The notes under the pieces were generated by a model. It saw only the letters and a list, made by a program, of their open reading frames with translations, did no database searches and was not told where the DNA came from. This document shows, in pieces, positions 1 through 8,036 of a stretch of DNA of 64,000 nt (its first letter is position 1; each line of letters starts with the position of its first letter). The stretch is from Mycoavidus sp. HKI. GTDB lineage: Bacteria; Pseudomonadota; Gammaproteobacteria; Burkholderiales; Burkholderiaceae. The stretch is taken from positions 821,501 through 885,500 of the forward strand of contig NZ_CP076444.2 of the NCBI RefSeq assembly GCF_020023735.2, read 5' to 3'. The translations under genes were made by a program, and so were the position numbers.

Positions 1-390
1 TTGTTTGATTCGTGCATGTATGTCCATGTCATACAATGTACCTGCCAGAAAAAGTAGCGTCACTGCAAATTTTTCTTGTTAAACAAAAATAACTGGCATA
101 TATTGATACATAAAGATGGTTTTAGAGTGATTGCTTTAACCATTTTTTAACCTAAGTCACTGAAAATAAAGTGAAAAAGGAAAGAGTTGGATTTCCCAAG
201 AGGGGCGATAGTGCGGGAGGTCAGTGTGTTAAACCATTTATAGCGAATCAAGGGAAGCGCCGATGTCGACGATTAGCTCACCGGTTTTGATCAGGAGCGG
301 GCTAGGGAGTTTATGTGACCTCTTGCCTTATCATCTATTTTATAACCCAATAATCGCAGTGCAGCAGGCTTTTTGCGGGCAGGAATGCGT
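1..390. other. Gene-free leading stretch
   Basis: No convincing coding region was seen on either strand. The first 200 bases are AT-rich with several A and T runs and the rest is of mixed composition. It could hold the promoter of the ICE gene that begins at 391, or the decayed end of a gene lying left of the window. I see no clear sigma-70 promoter, tRNA or long repeat. Confidence 0.4.
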
Positions 391-1113
391 ATGAGCCAGC
401 TCGCGCGTAAATTTAGTGCTAAGGACATTAAAGCCAAGCTTGCCTCATGCGTGAATGCCCAAAATCCTGTCAGTCAATTGTCAGAGGGTAATGTAAGCGC
501 TGATAATTCAACTGAAAATAAAAATATTCAACCCAAAAATACATTGCCCTGCTTGGCGCAAGGTTGCCGCCTGGATGATCGGTTGATTGAATTGAATTCA
601 AACGATCTGCGCCGGTCTGCGTTACTTGAATTAATCACCTCTATTAGAGCTCATGCCAAGCTGGAAGGGCTCTCCAGCGCTACTTTGCAGATCTTGCGCG
701 ATCCGGATATTGAAGGCTTGATGAATCGACTGTTGGCAATGAATTCGGTGCGCGTGTTAATTCATGCTCATACATTGAATTTTCGGTGCGAGCATATTGA
801 GTCGATGGAGTGGGAGGACGCGGCGCTCCAGTATTTTGTACGAGCGCAAGCTAGCCTAGCGTTGCTCAGAAGTATCTTCCCCCAAGTGACGCGCGCACAG
901 GTGGGCCGATTACGCAAAGCGTTGGCAGTCGTGCCGCCGGCTAAAGCGGTTAATCTGCCGTTGCAACAAATTCATCAAATTTACCGCATCTGGCAAAAAA
1001 TTTGCCAAGAGCGTCAAGACAATCGCGAGCGTTACATTGCGCTCCATGGCGAATTTCCGCAGTTCACGTTGACCACGTTATTTGCTGCGTTGAATGTGAA
1101 AATGAGAAAGTGA
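391..1113 (+). CDS. ICE accessory protein, DUF2857-like
   Basis: A soluble protein of about 240 residues. From about residue 65 on it resembles the DUF2857 family found in integrating conjugative elements: a helical region about recombining or binding unknown partners, a segment giving a row of helices with a possible helix-turn-helix (residues like FPQVTRAQVGRLRKAL), then a W-Q-K helix near the C-terminus. The first 60 residues are polar and low in complexity. The function of the family is unknown to me; a DNA-binding or regulatory role is only an inference from the helix-turn-helix-like piece. I chose the ATG at 391 because an AGGA lies at 381-384; an ATG at 385 is in the same frame. The stop overlaps the next ATG (TGATG), so the two genes are translationally coupled. 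Confidence 0.6.
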   Translation: MSQLARKFSAKDIKAKLASCVNAQNPVSQLSEGNVSADNSTENKNIQPKNTLPCLAQGCRLDDRLIELNSNDLRRSALLELITSIRAHAKLEGLSSATLQILRDPDIEGLMNRLLAMNSVRVLIHAHTLNFRCEHIESMEWEDAALQYFVRAQASLALLRSIFPQVTRAQVGRLRKALAVVPPAKAVNLPLQQIHQIYRIWQKICQERQDNRERYIALHGEFPQFTLTTLFAALNVKMRK

Positions 1114-1346
1114 TGAGCTGGAAGCCTCGTACAGATATATTACTGAGCGAAATGGGCGACTTTGAGCGGCAATTCAATCGTTTTTGGATGCGTTCGGATG
1201 GACTGTATTTTTTCTATCTTGTATGGTTTGCCTATTATCTTAAGATTGTTGCGTGGCTTGTGCTGCTAATGGTTGAGTTTATTCAATGGAGAGTGCGTTG
1301 TTCAGCGGCTCATCAGGCGCGTACGGAGTATCGTGATGGTCACTAA
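1113..1346 (+). CDS. Small membrane protein of the ICE
   Basis: A 77-residue protein with a polar N-terminus of about 30 residues and one long hydrophobic segment (about residues 28-55, rich in Y, F, W, L and V), followed by a basic tail. It probably sits in the inner membrane with a single or hairpin span. The ATG overlaps the stop of the preceding gene, and its 3' end overlaps the start of the next gene at 1336, so it lies inside a three-gene operon. An upstream start at 1002 would be buried in the preceding gene and is rejected. I do not recognise the family; its place suggests a role in the conjugative element, which is an inference. Confidence 0.5.
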   Translation: MSWKPRTDILLSEMGDFERQFNRFWMRSDGLYFFYLVWFAYYLKIVAWLVLLMVEFIQWRVRCSAAHQARTEYRDGH

Positions 1347-2352
1347 AGTACCATTACGGCCCAGGCGGTGGAGCTCTGCTCTTAATGCGTTTGCGACTTC
1401 GGCGGATTCGCCTTTTCCAGACCATTATGATCTGGAGGCCGAGCGTAAAATTGTGTGGCACTTACTACAATCGGATATGCCTGATCCGGCCGATCCGTTT
1501 TTTGCCCGTTATGAGCTTTTTTGTGAGCGCGAACAAAGCCTGAAACACATGCAGGCAACGTATGCTGCGCGGCAAAGTGCAGATGCACTTGTACCCATTA
1601 GCGATGCGCGCAAAATTAAATCGTTGGGGCAGCTTGCTGCTCAAGTGGAAGATACGATGGAGTTGCATACGGTGCATGCGATGCGGCTTTTCCTCGGTTT
1701 GGCAATTCGGCCTGGAGAATCAGGCTCTCCGAGCGCCGGGGGCAAGCGCGTGGCCGCTGCGTTGCGCGCCCTTTGGTCGTTATCAGGTAATGATAATCCT
1801 TATGCCGACTGGGCTTTGATTGAAGTTTCGAACCGTATTGCCGAAGTGCGTAAGCTCATTAGCGCAGAACAAAAGCGCATGCTAGGCAAACTTGACGGAT
1901 TGAAGCAAAAAGGGCTTTCTTATTCGATCTTACAAGCTCGGGAGCCTGCTAAGGTTCGCCTTGGTTTTGCTTCTCCATACGGTTTTATGATTGCGTTACT
2001 GTTGGTTGAAGTCGACGGCTATGCTCGGATTGTCAAATCTGCGCAGTATCGGGATTTGATTTCATCGCACGAAGGCCATCAAGCGTTGCAAGCAGTCAAG
2101 CATAAATGTCGCAGCATCTTTGAGCGCGCTGTGTATTGGCAAAAATATTTAACGCAGGATGCTCTGATTCAGCTGACGCGGCTTGATTTTTTGCCAACAG
2201 CCCAGGCGTTGGCGAAAGCGCGTGTGAACGCCATCAAAAAACTATTTGGTGCGGTTCCTAAAGATATTTTTATGGGCCTGAAACAACCTCGCCATACTAA
2301 GCGGCATCTCAATTTAAGCGAAGCGGAATACCGTTTGCTTGAATCGATATAA
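1336..2352 (+). CDS. ICE protein, PFL_4669 / TIGR03761 family
   Basis: A 338-residue soluble protein resembling the PFL_4669 family of integrating conjugative elements (DUF1845, AcaB-like). Visible hallmarks are a helix ending in LFLGLAIRP around residue 120, a DNPYADWALIEV block in the middle, then an LGFASPYGFMIALLLVEVDGY-type segment and a basic helical C-terminus. Some members of the wider family are described as regulators of transfer genes; here the role is not shown by the sequence. I chose the ATG at 1336 because a GGAG at 1325-1328 precedes it by a normal distance. It overlaps the end of the small membrane protein gene by 11 bases. Confidence 0.65.
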   Translation: MVTKVPLRPRRWSSALNAFATSADSPFPDHYDLEAERKIVWHLLQSDMPDPADPFFARYELFCEREQSLKHMQATYAARQSADALVPISDARKIKSLGQLAAQVEDTMELHTVHAMRLFLGLAIRPGESGSPSAGGKRVAAALRALWSLSGNDNPYADWALIEVSNRIAEVRKLISAEQKRMLGKLDGLKQKGLSYSILQAREPAKVRLGFASPYGFMIALLLVEVDGYARIVKSAQYRDLISSHEGHQALQAVKHKCRSIFERAVYWQKYLTQDALIQLTRLDFLPTAQALAKARVNAIKKLFGAVPKDIFMGLKQPRHTKRHLNLSEAEYRLLESI

Positions 2353-2438
2353 ATAAAATAATACGGCCTGTCGTTATCAAAAAGAGAAGCTGCCTGCACT
2401 CCTTTCAACTGTAATGATTGGCGTAAAAGGGAGCGTTT

Positions 2439-3863
2439 ATGGAATCTCAATCCAAAATGCATTGGGCGCATAGGTGTCGTGCATATCTAATGCGTTCTAA
2501 GCTATTTCGCGGGCGGACAAAAGTTGTTTTATACAAAGGTTTGCCGGTCTCTAAAAGCTATTTTTATGCGTTACGGTCACGCGCTTGGTCAGCTAGGTGG
2601 CGGCAGCTGCTACAGTTTCGTATCGGCATTGTGCCACTGCCTCTGTATTGCGCCATTTTTGCTTGCTTAGGCGCTTTTTTAATTTGGGGTACGCTGCCTG
2701 GCGAAATTTCCGTGATGTTTGCCACGCTTGCCGTGCTTGGTTTTACCTGCTCAGAGTTGGGCGCACGTCTGCCTGGCTTAAGGTGCATTGGCGGGCCGGT
2801 GCTTGTGACGCTCTTATTGCCCTCATGCTTAGTACATTATCAGTGGATACCCGCTGATTTAGTTCGCTCGATTGGCGAGTTTTGGCATGCAACTCAGATT
2901 CTTTACCTGTTTACCGCTGCCATTGTTGTTGGCAGCTTGCTGAGTATGGATCGACAGGTGTTGATTCAAGGTTGCGCTAAAATTTTTATCCCATTGGCGG
3001 CAGGCTCGATTGCCGCAGCGTTAGTCGGTACTTTGACGGGTCTAGCGTTTGGCCGTAGCGCATATGATACTTTTTTCTATTTAGTGATTCCAATTATGGC
3101 CGGCGGCCTCGGTGAGGGGGCGATTCCGCTGACATTCGGCTATGCGGCAATTTTACAGTTGCCGCAACCTCAGCTCTTTGCACAGGTCGTACCATCAGTG
3201 GTGCTGGGTAATTTGACGGCGATTATCTGTGCCGCTTTATATCATCAGTTTGGTAAGCGTTATCCGTGCTATCGCGGAGAAGGTTGTGGGTTATTGATGA
3301 GCGCCCCAGCTCGAGAAAATAATCTGCCGCCGATGACAATGGAGCCGTTAGCAGGGGCCGGCATGGTCGCATTGGGTTTCTATATGATTGGACTATTGGT
3401 GCATCAATGCACGGCATGGCCGGCGCCGATCGTGATGCTGTGCCTGGCGGTGCTGGTTAAATTGACGCGCACTGTCTCGCCTAAATTGGAATATGGTGCG
3501 CAGATGATGCATCATTTTTTCTGTAGCGCCGTGGCGTATCCGTTATTGTTTGGCATTGGCTTGACGCTGACGCCATGGGAGGGGCTGTTAGCCGCTTTTA
3601 CGCTGGCGAATTGCGTCACGATTATTGCGACTGTGTTGACATTAACAACAGTGGGCTTTGCGGTTGGGCGTTGGGTTGGTTTGCATCCGGTCGAAAGTGC
3701 GGTGATCAATGCCTGTCATAGCGGTATGGGCGGGATTGGCGATATGGCGATTCTCACGGCGGCTAACAGCATGCGGTTAATGCCGTTTGCGCAATTGGCG
3801 ACGCGTATTGGCGGGGCGTTAACGGTGATTTTGGCGCTTATTTTGTTGGCCCGAGTAGGGTGA
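2439..3863 (+). CDS. 2-hydroxycarboxylate transporter (CitS/CimH type)
   Basis: A 474-residue inner-membrane protein of the 2-hydroxycarboxylate transporter family, which moves citrate, malate or lactate together with Na+ or H+. After a basic cytoplasmic N-terminus of about 60 residues there are some eleven hydrophobic spans. The two signature reentrant-loop motifs are present: AGGLGEGAIPLTFG near residue 230 and CHSGMGGIGDMAILTAA near residue 430, each with the GGxG element. The length fits the family. The start at 2439 has an AAGGGAG about 10 bases upstream. It lies between ICE accessory genes and the transfer operon and so looks like cargo. Carboxylate uptake would suit a bacterium fed by a host, which is an inference. 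The exact substrate cannot be read from the sequence. Confidence 0.9.
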   Translation: MESQSKMHWAHRCRAYLMRSKLFRGRTKVVLYKGLPVSKSYFYALRSRAWSARWRQLLQFRIGIVPLPLYCAIFACLGAFLIWGTLPGEISVMFATLAVLGFTCSELGARLPGLRCIGGPVLVTLLLPSCLVHYQWIPADLVRSIGEFWHATQILYLFTAAIVVGSLLSMDRQVLIQGCAKIFIPLAAGSIAAALVGTLTGLAFGRSAYDTFFYLVIPIMAGGLGEGAIPLTFGYAAILQLPQPQLFAQVVPSVVLGNLTAIICAALYHQFGKRYPCYRGEGCGLLMSAPARENNLPPMTMEPLAGAGMVALGFYMIGLLVHQCTAWPAPIVMLCLAVLVKLTRTVSPKLEYGAQMMHHFFCSAVAYPLLFGIGLTLTPWEGLLAAFTLANCVTIIATVLTLTTVGFAVGRWVGLHPVESAVINACHSGMGGIGDMAILTAANSMRLMPFAQLATRIGGALTVILALILLARVG

Positions 3864-4221
3864 TTTTTAGCGGGGAAAATTGCAGCTTCCGCGTCAAGAT
3901 AAGAGTAATCGCAGCCGTTCGGGCTGCGACGAGTAGCTCAGCCCCCAGGCTTGGAAGCGCCACGTTTGCAGCAACCTGGAGGTGAGGGTGAAGTACACTG
4001 CTTTTTTCACCCGACCTTCCGGCAGCCGAATCGGGTATCAGTGCGTATTTATCAAGCGATATACGCAAACGCTCGAACATCCCGAGCTAGTTGGTATATT
4101 GCCATGCTTTCTTGCAGGCGTCTATGTCTGGGTCTATTAAAATGAGCGAGTCGTACAGCTAGACCCAAAAGTTTGGGCGTTATATTAAGTGGTCAATTTT
4201 TTCGTGAAAAAGCTTTAGCGC
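3864..4221. other. Gene-free stretch with a stable hairpin
   Basis: No gene is supported here. At 3909-3929 there is a perfect 8-bp stem (TCGCAGCC / GGCTGCGA) with a five-base GTTCG loop, 46 bases after the transporter stop. It lacks a T-run, so it may be a 3'-end stabilising hairpin rather than an intrinsic terminator. Short open frames on both strands lack ribosome binding sites and recognisable sequence. Confidence 0.35.
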
Positions 4222-4256
4222 ATAAAAGAAAATCCCGCCGATATGACAGGATTTTC
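4222..4256 (-). terminator. Possible terminator after the 106-residue ORF
   Basis: On the minus strand an 8-bp stem (GAAAATCC / GGATTTTC, arms 4249-4256 and 4228-4235) with a 13-base loop is followed by TTTTATG. It lies about 35 bases after the stop of the gene at 4290-4610. The stem is AT-rich, so the call is weak. Confidence 0.35.
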
Positions 4257-4289
4257 AGAGCTTAAGCGTTTTGCTTAAAAATAATGTAG

Positions 4290-4610
4290 TTAATATTGAT
4301 CTAAGGGGTCGATGATGTCATCTATTTCAACCAATGCTTCATCAAGCAAGCGTGGCTGAGCGTCGCTGCTCACAATCTTAACCCATCTTAGTTGGAGTAA
4401 ACGTTTTGGGGATATCCAGTCCAGACTCAACCAACGAATACCTTTGGCTTTGCCACGAACAACTGAAAAAAACCAGGTTAAAAAGGGCTGGGTGGATTGG
4501 CCAAATTGGCTTACTTTGAGCGGTTTTTTGTATGTAGAAGCTAAGTAGTGAATACCGGTGATTTGATATTCAGATACTTGGGCTTCATCGAACTGAGTCA
4601 TTTGATTCAT
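4290..4610 (-). CDS. Unrecognised 106-residue protein behind a structured leader
   Basis: A small soluble protein with an acidic, glutamine-rich N-terminus, a basic and tryptophan-rich middle (residues about 45-80) and a strongly acidic C-terminus (EALVEIDDIIDPLDQY). I do not recognise the family. The ATG at 4610 is chosen because a strong GAGGAG lies 8 bases upstream; an in-frame earlier start would lie in the terminator-like hairpin. It follows the last gene of the pil/trb operon (stop at 4863) on the same strand but has its own leader of about 180 bases with several hairpins and a T-run, so it is probably transcribed and controlled separately. The acidic tail could suit a protein-binding or anti-repressor role, but that is speculation. 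Confidence 0.6.
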   Translation of the reverse strand: MNQMTQFDEAQVSEYQITGIHYLASTYKKPLKVSQFGQSTQPFLTWFFSVVRGKAKGIRWLSLDWISPKRLLQLRWVKIVSSDAQPRLLDEALVEIDDIIDPLDQY

Positions 4611-4624
4611 GATGGTTCTCCTCA

Positions 4625-4674
4625 AATAAAAAAAGGAACTCACCATGCACCCTATCAGGGGAAGGATAAGTTCC
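4625..4674 (-). terminator. Terminator-like hairpin just before the RBS of the 4290-4610 gene
   Basis: Read on the minus strand, GGAACT (4674-4669) pairs with AGTTCC (4640-4635), an inner CCCT/AGGG pair helps close the loop, and a run of seven T (4634-4628) follows. The GAGGAG ribosome binding site of the downstream gene begins only about 10 bases later. This is the usual place of a transcription attenuator. Confidence 0.55.
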
Positions 4675-4830
4675 CCATTAGGGTTAAAAGCTCTAAGTCA
4701 GAGAGACCCGCGGCCATTCAAAAATGAACAGAGCCAAACCGCGAACATTTCATTAGCACTGACCTGTGCTAATGAGGTTTGTTTTATCTTATACGATTGG
4801 AGTGACAATGCAAGTCAATCCACGCCTTAG
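4675..4830 (-). promoter_or_regulatory. Structured 5' leader and promoter of the 4290-4610 gene
   Basis: On the minus strand a TTGACT hexamer and a TATAAG hexamer 19 bases later form a plausible sigma-70 promoter (about 4818-4786). The predicted transcript then holds a perfect 9-bp stem with a six-base loop (4774-4751, CATTAGCAC / GTGCTAATG), a nested stem (4743-4709, CGCGG / CCGCG with an inner TTCA-TTTT-TGAA), a short CTCT/AGAG pair and then the terminator-like hairpin. I could not match it to a known riboswitch class from memory. An upstream open frame suitable for a leader peptide is not obvious. Confidence 0.45.
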
Positions 4831-4862
4831 AATGAATAATTAGCCAATTAGTAGGGGGGTGA

Positions 4863-6140
4863 TCAGCGATTAGTCGAGCGCACGATTGGAACCCTAACCA
4901 GTCGAGCCAGGGAATGGATGCTTTGTTGTTGCATCTCGGCTACGGGCAAATCGCTGTTAAACCATTGGTTTGCCACGCTAATGAGGATCTCCGGTGGCGC
5001 GAAGAATAGGCGCCAATGCGGCCACCATAAAAAATCTTCATAGCAGATCGAAAGCGCGGCTTGAAGGCCGCCAAGTTTGAGGTAAGGTTGTCTGAGTTTT
5101 CCGGCTACTGCGCTGATTGCGCTGCCTGGGCGCCAGAGGCCGGCTGGCATCGGCATACGGCTATCTAAGCGAGCCGGGTAGTGGCCAAATGCCAATACGC
5201 TATTGGTGTAACGTAGCGGAATTTCCTGCTTAAGGAGATCGGCGCCAAGTAAAAAAGTTTGACCCTGACGCGCCGCTTGGCGTATCTGTCCTTGCCACCA
5301 AAAAGCCAAAGCTGGCCGCCAGAGTCCTATAATTTCTTCTGGTAATACAACCACTGTGGTGGCAGGTTGGGCGAGTGCTTGTGAGAGCGCGCTTTGCACT
5401 TGCTCGGTGCGCTTAAATAATGCAGGTAGCGTGCTTTGATCAAGCCGGCCAAGTTGTAAATCAAGTGCTAGCCAGCCGGCGGGTATGGCCGGGCGAGTTT
5501 CATTTTTATGTGCGGTTAGAGCCAGGCCAGCTAAGCATAAGGTAAGCCATATCGTTTTACGGTTGCCGGGGCGTACAGCTGCAAGGCAAAGTGTCCCGAT
5601 GCCAAGGAGTAAACCTAAACCTCCCCAAGCTGGAAAGAGTGCGCTGCTGATATGCAGCGGAGACAGCCAGCCAATGATGCCAAGCGGTGGCAGATTGGTG
5701 CAGAAGAGGGCGATGAATACCCGGATGATGGTTTTTGCTGCAGGTGTTTTGGACGTGGGGTGTAATAGAGACCAGGGTATTGCAAGTAAGACAGCTTGCG
5801 CTAACCAAAAACCGATGCCTAGCATATAGCCCAAGCCGGCAGATAGCTCATCGTGGCCGCTGAAAAAGCGTGCGCATATCAGCAGAATATCGCGTGCCCC
5901 AGTCAGGTAATAGGCCAGCCAAAGTGCCGTCGCTTGCCAGTGTGTATGTGCTTTGCACCAGAGCCAGGGTAGGAGCGCTAAACTGACTAGCCAGTGGCCA
6001 GGAAACCAGGCTATAAGGGCAATGGCTGTGCCGGCAAGGCTGTAATAAATTAAGCTAGGCAGCTGCATGCGGTTTGGCGCATGGGTTGGCTTTGGAAGAG
6101 GGCTCACAAGCAGGCAGCTGAGCAGGTGCGAACGCTTCAC
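4863..6140 (-). CDS. traB: TraB-like conjugal transfer membrane protein, nitrilase fold
   Basis: A protein of about 425 residues: several hydrophobic spans in the first 200 residues, then a carbon-nitrogen hydrolase (nitrilase/Lnt-like) domain. The expected catalytic glutamate (in VVLPEEIIG) and cysteine (in SICYEDFLWWPHW) are visible, and a lysine lies between them. It matches the TraB proteins of Ti-type plasmids, which help conjugation, rather than housekeeping apolipoprotein N-acyltransferase, which is longer. I prefer the GTG at 6140, whose GTGA overlaps the pilV stop (coupled translation); an ATG at 6068 is an alternative. It ends the large minus-strand transfer operon. The chemical reaction of TraB proteins is not known to me. 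Confidence 0.75.
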   Translation of the reverse strand: MKRSHLLSCLLVSPLPKPTHAPNRMQLPSLIYYSLAGTAIALIAWFPGHWLVSLALLPWLWCKAHTHWQATALWLAYYLTGARDILLICARFFSGHDELSAGLGYMLGIGFWLAQAVLLAIPWSLLHPTSKTPAAKTIIRVFIALFCTNLPPLGIIGWLSPLHISSALFPAWGGLGLLLGIGTLCLAAVRPGNRKTIWLTLCLAGLALTAHKNETRPAIPAGWLALDLQLGRLDQSTLPALFKRTEQVQSALSQALAQPATTVVVLPEEIIGLWRPALAFWWQGQIRQAARQGQTFLLGADLLKQEIPLRYTNSVLAFGHYPARLDSRMPMPAGLWRPGSAISAVAGKLRQPYLKLGGLQAALSICYEDFLWWPHWRLFFAPPEILISVANQWFNSDLPVAEMQQQSIHSLARLVRVPIVRSTNR

Positions 6141-7357
6141 ATGCCCATAAACCAGACTCTTTCTGCGCCGTGGATTTCGAAGCATTCCCCTTGCATGATT
6201 GGCATCAATGCACTGTTTTTGCCCTGCCCATATTTGTCGCGTTTATAGTCTTCAAAGCGCAAAATGCCAGAGGTGTAGCCCACCATATGCGTATTAAAGT
6301 GTGAGGTGGCGAGTAACAAGCCGTTTTGCTGCACGCATCCGGACGCTGCCAGAGACTGCCAGCCAGTGAAACTTTGTGCGCTGGATGAGCGCCAAATACC
6401 GGCTTGACAGGTCAACAGAAAACCAGAGCTATCGATGGCAATCGCGCCATGTCCTTCATCGCAACTCACACCTGCTTGCGCCAAGCGGGTTAATTGTAAA
6501 TTGTGAGTGGTGAGTTTTTTTTGAACCATGGCGTGATTTGCCGCCATCCATTCTGTCGCCATGGTTTTGGCATGGAGGATATCTTGTCCACCGGCGTTCA
6601 TTGAGCCGGTTAATGGGCGTGAGCCATCTAGCTTGTAAAGCTGTTGCAGTTGCCAAGTTAAATTACCTGTCACGGCGCCTACTCGTGCGGCAAGCGTGCC
6701 GGCTACGTCGCCTAGCGGGTTAGCTTGCCACCATTTGTTATCCAGGCCAACCAGTTGGCCGCCATTGGCCGCGGTGGAGAGGGCGGCATCTGCACCCGCA
6801 GCCAATCTGGCCTGAGATAACAAATCGATGCGCAGTGTGCCTTCTTGATCACGATAAGTTTGTTTAGAATAAATCAGTCCCGTGATTGAACAGGCTAGGC
6901 CTGGACAGTTTTCTGGCTTGAGTCGGGTGGCAAAAGAGAGTCCAAGTGGGCTGGTATCGGCAAATGTGGGGAGCAGGAATTTGAGTGCGCGCAATTCGGC
7001 GACGGTTGGCTCAAGCGAATTTTCTATACGCGTAATCGCTTCGCCATTGGAGAGCGTGTCATAGTGAGTTTGCACATATTTATTGACGCCAGTTTGTAAG
7101 GTGTAGAGATACTGCCCGGTCGATTTTGCAAAAATCTGCGCAATCTCAGTGTGTACTTTGTAGACCGCAGCAACCATGCTAATTGTCGAAAGTGTCATGG
7201 CTAATGCTATATCGATGGTGATAAAACCACGTTGGCATTTTCTGCGCCAGCCGAGATTGGGTGATCGTCCAGCGTGCTTTGGCGATAGCCCAGCGTGCTG
7301 GTGATAAGGGGGCCAGCGCAGATGGGTTAAATAGTCGATGTTAGTGAAGGTTTTCAT
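6137..7357 (-). CDS. pilV: PilV-like minor pilin (tip adhesin) of the thin type IVB pilus
   Basis: A 406-residue prepilin. A long basic leader of about 43 residues ends in KCQRG, followed by FITIDIALAM and a hydrophobic helix, the class B prepilin cleavage pattern (cut after the glycine, with a non-standard aspartate near +5). The rest is periplasmic, with glycine-rich and cysteine-containing sections, as in PilV of R64 and SPI-7. It lies directly after pilS, with 23 bases between. In R64 the PilV C-terminus is switched by a shufflon; here no repeated inversion sites, alternative 3' ends or recombinase gene are seen, so a single fixed tip is expected. Its 3' end overlaps the traB start. Confidence 0.75.
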   Translation of the reverse strand: MKTFTNIDYLTHLRWPPYHQHAGLSPKHAGRSPNLGWRRKCQRGFITIDIALAMTLSTISMVAAVYKVHTEIAQIFAKSTGQYLYTLQTGVNKYVQTHYDTLSNGEAITRIENSLEPTVAELRALKFLLPTFADTSPLGLSFATRLKPENCPGLACSITGLIYSKQTYRDQEGTLRIDLLSQARLAAGADAALSTAANGGQLVGLDNKWWQANPLGDVAGTLAARVGAVTGNLTWQLQQLYKLDGSRPLTGSMNAGGQDILHAKTMATEWMAANHAMVQKKLTTHNLQLTRLAQAGVSCDEGHGAIAIDSSGFLLTCQAGIWRSSSAQSFTGWQSLAASGCVQQNGLLLATSHFNTHMVGYTSGILRFEDYKRDKYGQGKNSALMPIMQGECFEIHGAERVWFMGM

Positions 7358-7380
7358 GGGGCTTCTCGGAGTGAGTACTG

Positions 7381-7962
7381 TTAGCCAAACACCAGGGTGA
7401 GTGTGTTCGCGTCACCTGAACAGCGGATCTGAGAGGGGTCGGGTTGGCCGCCAGGCGCTTTAACTTCGCTGGCATTGATCGTGAGTCGTGCAGCGCTGCG
7501 CGCCAGGATCGTGGCAAGCGGTAAACAGGCTATATCGGGTAGGTTAGTGATTTGGTATTGAACGGCGTCGCTGGCTGTGTTGATTTGGCCAGGGGTCACA
7601 ATCAGTACGCCATTGCCTGGTGAGACGGTTACCGTGCCGTGATTATCTTTGAGTGACGGCATAGAGCGGAAAAAACCGCCTTGATGCAAGGCGGTATTGC
7701 TAATTGCCCCGTAATTGCCGGAATACGCGGTACGTACTGTACCAATTAGAGTGTTGAGATCCATCGCCAGTGTGTTGGCGTGTGTGACATGGCTATTGGT
7801 GGAAAAATAAACCAGTGTGCCGACTAGCCCAAAGGAGACCAGCAAGAGCATTAAGCCATATTCAGCCATGACAGAGCCGCGCTGACGGCGATCTTTAGGG
7901 GTGTGAGCATTGTGCACAGTGCTTACCAATGTGCTGGATTGTTGTAGCGGATTTTTCTTCAT
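7381..7962 (-). CDS. pilS: PilS major prepilin of the type IVB pilus
   Basis: A 193-residue prepilin. A basic 29-residue leader ends in RRQRG and is followed by SVMAEYGLMLLLVSFGL, with the glutamate at +5 that mature pilins need for assembly, and then a hydrophobic helix. The remaining domain has two cysteines (in DIACLPLA and QIRCSGDAN) that can form the C-terminal disulfide of pilins. The length and the position between pilR and pilV fit PilS of thin pili. A prepilin peptidase is needed to process it, and none is encoded in this window. Confidence 0.8.
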   Translation of the reverse strand: MKKNPLQQSSTLVSTVHNAHTPKDRRQRGSVMAEYGLMLLLVSFGLVGTLVYFSTNSHVTHANTLAMDLNTLIGTVRTAYSGNYGAISNTALHQGGFFRSMPSLKDNHGTVTVSPGNGVLIVTPGQINTASDAVQYQITNLPDIACLPLATILARSAARLTINASEVKAPGGQPDPSQIRCSGDANTLTLVFG

Positions 7963-8036
7963 CGTGGTCTGCCAAATCGGGTGAGTGAAATAAGGGGGTA
8001 GATTTTGCTGCTAACCAGAAGCCAATCTGCGGCCGC

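Noticed and set aside
3838..4145. Short open frames on both strands after the carboxylate transporter
   Set aside because: No ribosome binding site, no conserved motifs and mutual overlap; treated as non-coding.
4863..6140. Housekeeping apolipoprotein N-acyltransferase (Lnt)
   Set aside because: The protein is too short, lies at the end of a transfer operon and resembles plasmid TraB proteins better.
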